Below are positions 59,071-64,000 of a stretch of DNA of 64,000 bases, piece by piece. Within the stretch, counting starts at the first letter, position 1. Every line of letters begins with the position of its first letter. Source of the stretch: Sphingomonas sp. Leaf343 (GTDB lineage: Bacteria > Pseudomonadota > Alphaproteobacteria > Sphingomonadales > Sphingomonadaceae); contig NZ_LMPG01000010.1 of the NCBI RefSeq assembly GCF_001423765.1, forward strand, positions 416,991-480,990, written 5' to 3'. The notes below the pieces were generated by a model that worked only from the letters and a program-made list of their open reading frames with translations, searched no databases and was not told the origin of the DNA. The position numbers and the translations under genes were made by a program.

Positions 59071-59868
59071 ATGACCGACTGCCGCATCGCACTCGCCAAT
59101 CTCCCCATCGCCGAGACGGCGGAAGATTCAGTGAACCGCGCCGTCTCGGCAATCGCTGAAGCGGGGCGTCGAGGTGTGCAAATCATCTGTTTTCCGGAGT
59201 GCTACATCCCCGGCTACCGCTGGCAGGCGGACACATTGCCGCCGCCTTCCCTGCCGTTTCTCGAAAGCGCATGGGACAGGGTCGGTGCTGCGGCAAGGTC
59301 GGCGGGTATCTCCGTTATCCTGGGCACTGAGCGCCCCACCGAACACGGTCTGCAGATCACCGCGCGGGTCTATAATCCAGACGGATCGACCCAGGGCTGG
59401 CAGGACAAGGGGCAGCTCGATCCGTCTGAAGAGGCGCGCTACCCGGCTTTTGGTAGTGAGCGGCGCGTGTTCACCGCCGGCGACGTCACCTTCGGAATAG
59501 TCATCTGCCACGAAGGCTGGCGCTACCCGGAGACGGTGCGCTGGGCAGCGCGTCGTGGCGCGCGGATCGTGTTTCATCCGTTCGCACACGTTGCCGGGCC
59601 AGGTTCTTACCGGCCGGAAACCTTCGCCCACCCAGATAACACCTTTCACGAGAAGGCGATGCTTTGTCGCGCGGCCGAGAACAACTGCTGGTTCGTGTCA
59701 GTGAACAGCGCGAGCGACGGCGCGCCGGCTACCTCGGCGATTGGCCGACCCGACGGCACGCTGTTGTCCTACCAGCCATACGGCCAGGCGGGACTGCTCA
59801 TCGCAGACCTAGACCTGAGCCTTGCCACGCTCCAACTCGCCGAGCGCTGCCGCATATCACCATTGTGA
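59071..59868 (+). CDS. Carbon-nitrogen hydrolase (nitrilase superfamily)
   Basis: This is a 265-residue cytoplasmic enzyme with the nitrilase Glu-Lys-Cys triad: Glu in IICFPECYIPGY, Lys in GWQDKGQLDPSEE and Cys in FGIVICHEGWRYPE. It hydrolyses a C-N bond in an amide, nitrile or carbamoyl compound; the substrate is not predictable. It stands alone in the accessory region, with a base and codon pattern less GC-biased than the core genes, which suggests acquisition by transfer. Confidence 0.88.
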   Translation: MTDCRIALANLPIAETAEDSVNRAVSAIAEAGRRGVQIICFPECYIPGYRWQADTLPPPSLPFLESAWDRVGAAARSAGISVILGTERPTEHGLQITARVYNPDGSTQGWQDKGQLDPSEEARYPAFGSERRVFTAGDVTFGIVICHEGWRYPETVRWAARRGARIVFHPFAHVAGPGSYRPETFAHPDNTFHEKAMLCRAAENNCWFVSVNSASDGAPATSAIGRPDGTLLSYQPYGQAGLLIADLDLSLATLQLAERCRISPL

Positions 59869-60195
59869 CCGCGATAAGCGGCCAGCGAGAAGGCCCGCGG
59901 TTTCCCGTTTCAGGATGGCTTTACAGGAATATCGGCCCGATCCCCCGTGACTCACGTCGATCGCGAGGGCCTTTGCTGCACGCCGATTGCGTCGACCGCC
60001 AGCGCTTTGCAGCCATGACCGGTTCGTCTTAACCACTCTTTACCACCTGATCGGGCGCAACACCGTTGGGGCAGGTTTGGTGCAATCGATCCATCATCAT
60101 TCCCCTCGTAACTGCCATGTTGGTTCCCGGCAGGACGAAACCATCATTCGACGATGCGACCCCGTAAGTCCGAGCACCGAACGCTCGTGTCTGCG
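59869..60195. other. Gap without recognisable gene
   Basis: This is 327 bases between the nitrilase-like gene and the end of the PPOX gene. No open frame has protein-like content, no strong hairpin with a T run is seen, and no RNA gene is recognised. It is probably decayed mobile DNA. Confidence 0.5.
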
Positions 60196-60828
60196 TCAGT
60201 AGAGGGTATCGGCAATCCGCTGAGGCAATGCCCGATCATAGGCGTCACCATCGATTGCGGCCTGCGACAGCGTTCGCAGGATGGCTCCCACGCTGGGCAG
60301 GCTAGCTCGGGCCACCATGTTTTCCGGCTTCCACAACCCGGCCCGGATCACGGCACGGCTGCACTGGAAGAAGACGCTGTTGACGGTGATGCGCAGGATC
60401 GATTTCGGCAATTGTCCCGCCGTCGCGAAGCGGGCGAGATGATCCGGGTTCGCCAGTATTTCCGCCGTTCCGTTCACCCGCAATGTCTCGCCGATCCCCG
60501 GCACCATGAACAGCAGCGCCACACGCGGATCGGTAATGATATTTCGCAGGCTATCGATCCGGTTGTTCCCGCGCCGGTCTGGCAGGATCAGGGTGTTGGC
60601 ATCTTCGATATGGACAAAGCCCGCCGGGTCGCCACGCGGGGTGGCACCCAGTCCCCTCGGCCCTGCCGTCGCCAGAATGGCGAACGGAGCGGCCTCGATG
60701 AAGGGTCGATAGACCGGGTGGATATGATCCACCTCCTTGATGACCGATGGCGAAGCGACTGCACCATATAGCGCCTCAAGGTCTTCCACCGTCCTGATAT
60801 GCCCATCGCCCCAAGGAACATCACCCAT
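60196..60828 (-). CDS. PPOX-type FMN flavoprotein (MSMEG_1061-like)
   Basis: This 210-residue split-barrel flavoprotein of the pyridoxamine-phosphate-oxidase superfamily has FAILATAGPRGLGATPRGD (substrate/flavin strand), LILPDRRGNNRIDSLRNI (FMN phosphate binding), ITDPRVALLFMVPGIGETLRVNG and a C-terminal Cys-containing FFQCSRAVIRAGLW. Such proteins reduce or oxidise small molecules or bind F420/FMN. The start at 60828 overlaps the start of the divergent relaxase-like gene; a Met at 60837 is an alternative. Confidence 0.85.
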   Translation of the reverse strand: MGDVPWGDGHIRTVEDLEALYGAVASPSVIKEVDHIHPVYRPFIEAAPFAILATAGPRGLGATPRGDPAGFVHIEDANTLILPDRRGNNRIDSLRNIITDPRVALLFMVPGIGETLRVNGTAEILANPDHLARFATAGQLPKSILRITVNSVFFQCSRAVIRAGLWKPENMVARASLPSVGAILRTLSQAAIDGDAYDRALPQRIADTLY

Positions 60829-61633
60829 GAACGCCATTACCACGCTGCACGCCCGCCGTGCGGTCAGCATCCGTCCGATCTCTACCGCCGGCTTCCGCCT
60901 CTTCGACACTGACCGTCGCGCGACCCATGCAACGATCACCGCCAACTACCTCTATGTCACCCGTCAGGCCGGGCACGATGCGCGCGGCTCCGTCGACTTC
61001 CGGCATCGAGACGATCTGATCGCGCAGGGGTTTGAATTGCCCGCCAATCATCCGAGCTGGGCCGAGGAGGAGGGTCGCATCTGGCGTGAGGCCGACGCTG
61101 CGACCGCCGACCTCGCCCCCGACGCGGTGCGCGCCTGGCACGTCGTCGTCTCGCTGCCGGAAACCAGCGATGCCGACGACTGGATCACGATGATGCGCGA
61201 TTATGCGCAAATCACCATCGCGGCGCATGGTCCGGCAGTCACATGGGCGATCCATGCGAAGCCTGGTGGCGATGGTGGCTGGTGTGTCCCGCCGCATGCG
61301 CATCTCGTCATGACCACCCGCGTGTGGCGCCACGACGCCCGCCATGGCCACACTGTGCCGAGCTGGTGTGGCCCCGCCATGCAGGCGCGGCTGCACGCCG
61401 ACTGGCTGGCGCGACTGCCGGACGTGATGCGCGCTGCAGCGGCCACGCCGTACCGTGCTGGCGCTTACACGCCTGCTCATCCCGACTGCGCCGCGCTCAT
61501 CGGGCTGCTCGGCGGCGAGCCGCGCCAGCTGAACGCATCCAACCGGCGCAGCATCCGGCGTCGTCCTAGCCGCAGGATCAGGGTGATGCGGACACTTCCG
61601 CCCTCAGCTTCGCCGAACCACTCGCGCAATTAG
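60827..61633 (+). CDS. MobA/MobL-like relaxase
   Basis: This 268-residue protein shows the MobA/MobL pattern: an early ANYLYVTRQAGHDARGS segment, WHVVVSLPETSDADDWITMM, then VTWAIHAKPGGDGG and PPHAHLVMTTR. This supplies the His-x-His metal-binding part of a relaxase that nicks DNA at an origin of transfer. The protein is shorter than usual conjugative relaxases, and its last 60 residues are basic and low in structure. It is the main hint that this accessory DNA can be mobilised. A 53-residue ORF follows 108 bases downstream. Confidence 0.7.
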   Translation: MNAITTLHARRAVSIRPISTAGFRLFDTDRRATHATITANYLYVTRQAGHDARGSVDFRHRDDLIAQGFELPANHPSWAEEEGRIWREADAATADLAPDAVRAWHVVVSLPETSDADDWITMMRDYAQITIAAHGPAVTWAIHAKPGGDGGWCVPPHAHLVMTTRVWRHDARHGHTVPSWCGPAMQARLHADWLARLPDVMRAAAATPYRAGAYTPAHPDCAALIGLLGGEPRQLNASNRRSIRRRPSRRIRVMRTLPPSASPNHSRN

Positions 61634-61741
61634 CGCTGATGGGGCTCCGGCGGTCCACTACCAACGAGCAGATGAAGTGCGCCCTGTAACGGGGCGGAAA
61701 AGGAAAGACGGGCGATCCGCCCACGGAAGGAGTTTACCGAT

Positions 61742-61903
61742 ATGACCATCCAGCAATCGATCGAAACTATGCAAGGCTGGACCTATGCCTTGTGTATCAT
61801 CATGGGCCATCCCACCTTCGCACCACTCAGCCATACCATCACCTTTGCCTCCAGTGGAAGTCGGGATCCAGTGGAAGCCCTGCAGATGGTGCTGTCAGTC
61901 TAA
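61742..61903 (+). CDS. 53-residue ORF of unknown function
   Basis: The reading begins MTIQQSIETMQGWTYALCII and ends VEALQMVLSV. GGAAGGAG lies about 8 bases before the ATG, one of the better ribosome-binding sites in this part of the window. The product is too short for most gene finders. The DNA inside the ORF repeats CCAGTGGAAG twice with a 17-base period. It sits between the relaxase-like gene and the IS6 transposase. No family is recognised. Confidence 0.5.
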   Translation: MTIQQSIETMQGWTYALCIIMGHPTFAPLSHTITFASSGSRDPVEALQMVLSV

Positions 61904-61951
61904 CGCGAACCGCTCTCCATACGCTGCATGTCGGTCTTTGATGCCGACGGC

Positions 61952-62668
61952 CTAGCTCGCAAGGTTCTGCCACTCCGCCAGTGCGGCGGAGCGTCGTTCG
62001 CGATAGGTCTGGCGGTCGACGAGGTGGCGTTCGAGACTAAAGTGGTTGTGCACATTGGCGTGAATGGAGGCGAACTTCTGTAACGTCTTCATTTGCCTGA
62101 ATCGCAGCATCGCCCGCTCCCTTCGTCGAAACGGCAGATGGCTGTTTTCCACCCGGTTGTTCGCCCAGCGCCCAACCTCCTGCTTCTCGCGGTTGCCAAG
62201 CTCGGTCATGGCGGCACCATAGGAGCGCAGCCCGTCCGTTGTGATCGCCTCAGGTGAGCCGTGGCGCTTCATGGCCTTCTTCATGAAGGCTAGCGCCGCC
62301 CCCTTATCACGCGTCTTCGTAACGTAGCTCTCCAGTACCTCGCCCTCGTGATCCACCGCCCGCCACAGGTAGACCATCTCGCCATTGAGCTTCACGTACA
62401 TTTCGTCCAGGTGCCATCGCCAATGACGAAAACCCCGCATCCGGCTGACCCGCTGGCGGCGGATGTCGCCAGCAAACAGCGGACCGAACCTGTTCCACCA
62501 CAGCCGCACCGTCTCGTGGCAGATGTCGATCCCGCGTTCGAATAGCAGGTCCTCCACATTGCGCAGCGACAGCGGGAACCGGACGTACATCAGCACGACC
62601 AGGCGGATCACCTCCGGCGATGAGTTGAAATAGCGAAACGGCGAAGCTGGCTTGCGAGCGCGGGGCAT
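61952..62668 (-). CDS. IS6-family DDE transposase
   Basis: This is a 238-residue transposase of full family length. An N-terminal HTH-like region (SPEVIRLVVLMYVRFPLSLRN) precedes the DDE core: Asp in WRWHLDEMYVKLNGE, Asp in EAITTDGLRSYGAAM and Glu in NNRVENSHLPFRRRE. IS6 elements transpose by a replicative copy-in route and often delete neighbouring DNA. The start at 62668 gives MPRARKPASPFRYF. The ORF is intact, so it may be active. The recombinase gene beside its 5' side is cut off. Confidence 0.93.
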   Translation of the reverse strand: MPRARKPASPFRYFNSSPEVIRLVVLMYVRFPLSLRNVEDLLFERGIDICHETVRLWWNRFGPLFAGDIRRQRVSRMRGFRHWRWHLDEMYVKLNGEMVYLWRAVDHEGEVLESYVTKTRDKGAALAFMKKAMKRHGSPEAITTDGLRSYGAAMTELGNREKQEVGRWANNRVENSHLPFRRRERAMLRFRQMKTLQKFASIHANVHNHFSLERHLVDRQTYRERRSAALAEWQNLAS

Positions 62669-62727
62669 ACCCTGCCCTACCCCGCCGCCGCCCAATTGCC
62701 AGCCGGTGCATTTGGTTTGACGGAGCC
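61952..62727 (-). mobile_element. IS6-family insertion sequence (left end not defined)
   Basis: The transposase gene is complete. The right end is placed near 62727, where the sequence reading outward ends in TTTGGTTTGACGGAGCC (outer terminus GGCTCCGTCAAACC inward) and recombinase coding resumes directly after. The matching inverted copy expected to the left of 61952 was not found. That end is therefore missing, diverged or farther away, and the left coordinate given is only the transposase stop. Confidence 0.5.
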
Positions 62728-63979
<1,252 letters not shown>

Positions 63980-64000
63980 ACACTGTGTATGGCCTTTTGG

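Noticed and set aside
58548..60195. Left attachment site (copy of the tRNA-fMet 3' end) for the island
   Set aside because: I looked for the tRNA 3'-end sequence (GGTTGCGGGGACAGGATTT) in the gaps left of the island and found no copy, so no attL is claimed.
61634..61660. GGGGCTCCGG as left end of the IS6 element
   Set aside because: Only about seven bases match the right terminus and it is 290 bases beyond the transposase stop, too far for a normal IS6 end.

Overview
The window is a GC-rich chromosomal segment of a member of the Sphingomonadales, most likely Sphingomonas. The evidence is the gene content and gene styles: sphingomonad-type LuxR-like membrane-anchored regulators, a CC0125/CC1285-type lipoprotein, a PEPxxWA (PEP-CTERM) protease, an alphaproteobacterial initiator tRNA, DUF2501 and DUF2721 proteins, and a der-bamB-yfgM block. 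No rRNA and no CRISPR array is present. All calls come from reading the sequence and its translations; no database search was run.

Layout. 0-7.3 kb: the end of a sorbosone-dehydrogenase-like gene, a TonB-like protein, a PHA-system protein, a VOC protein, then lnt and metK with a near-perfect 20-bp operator-like palindrome before metK, a terminator, a PAP2/FNT gene pair on the other strand, and trmB. 7.5-18.3 kb: a LuxR-type HTH gene with small companions, a stand-alone receiver, a GNAT protein, two small membrane proteins (DUF2721, DUF4345), a secreted amidase, an MBL-fold hydrolase, a VOC protein with an M20 amidohydrolase, an arylamine N-acetyltransferase and a ferredoxin-NADP reductase. 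18.4-23.6 kb: uvrB, small envelope proteins, and an unexplained leader-like locus at 22.1-22.4 kb. There an 18-codon ORF has a Shine-Dalgarno complementary to about 15 nt of the 16S 3' end, and several perfect stem-loops follow it. 23.8-38 kb: a PhoX-type phosphatase with an extra N-terminal Ig-like stretch, a CinA-type protein, map, purL, a PEP-CTERM serine protease, Hpt, der, bamB, a YfgM-like protein, panB and an Spx/ArsC-like protein. 38.1-43 kb: nadE, then a tight operon of CDP-alcohol phosphotransferase, myo-inositol-phosphate synthase and a nucleotidyltransferase, which looks like a CDP-inositol or inositol-lipid pathway. 43-50.6 kb: modCBA, a zinc-type CDF exporter, a YjbQ protein, a lipoprotein and secA.

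51-58.5 kb is an envelope/uptake locus. It holds an IS481-like transposase remnant, a FecA-type TonB receptor with STN domain, FecR and a FecI-type sigma factor in a translationally coupled operon, and a large autotransporter upstream. 59-64 kb is accessory DNA: an orphan nitrilase-superfamily enzyme, a PPOX flavoprotein and a MobA/MobL-like relaxase whose start codons overlap head to head, an unreported 53-aa ORF, an IS6-family transposase, and a large serine recombinase that has lost its catalytic N-terminus beside the IS. The recombinase stop codon lies inside an antisense tRNA-fMet gene. This arrangement suggests the remains of an integrative element targeted to that tRNA.

The strongest candidates for something undescribed are the leader ORF and structured RNA at 22.1-22.4 kb and the inositol operon at 40.3-43 kb.
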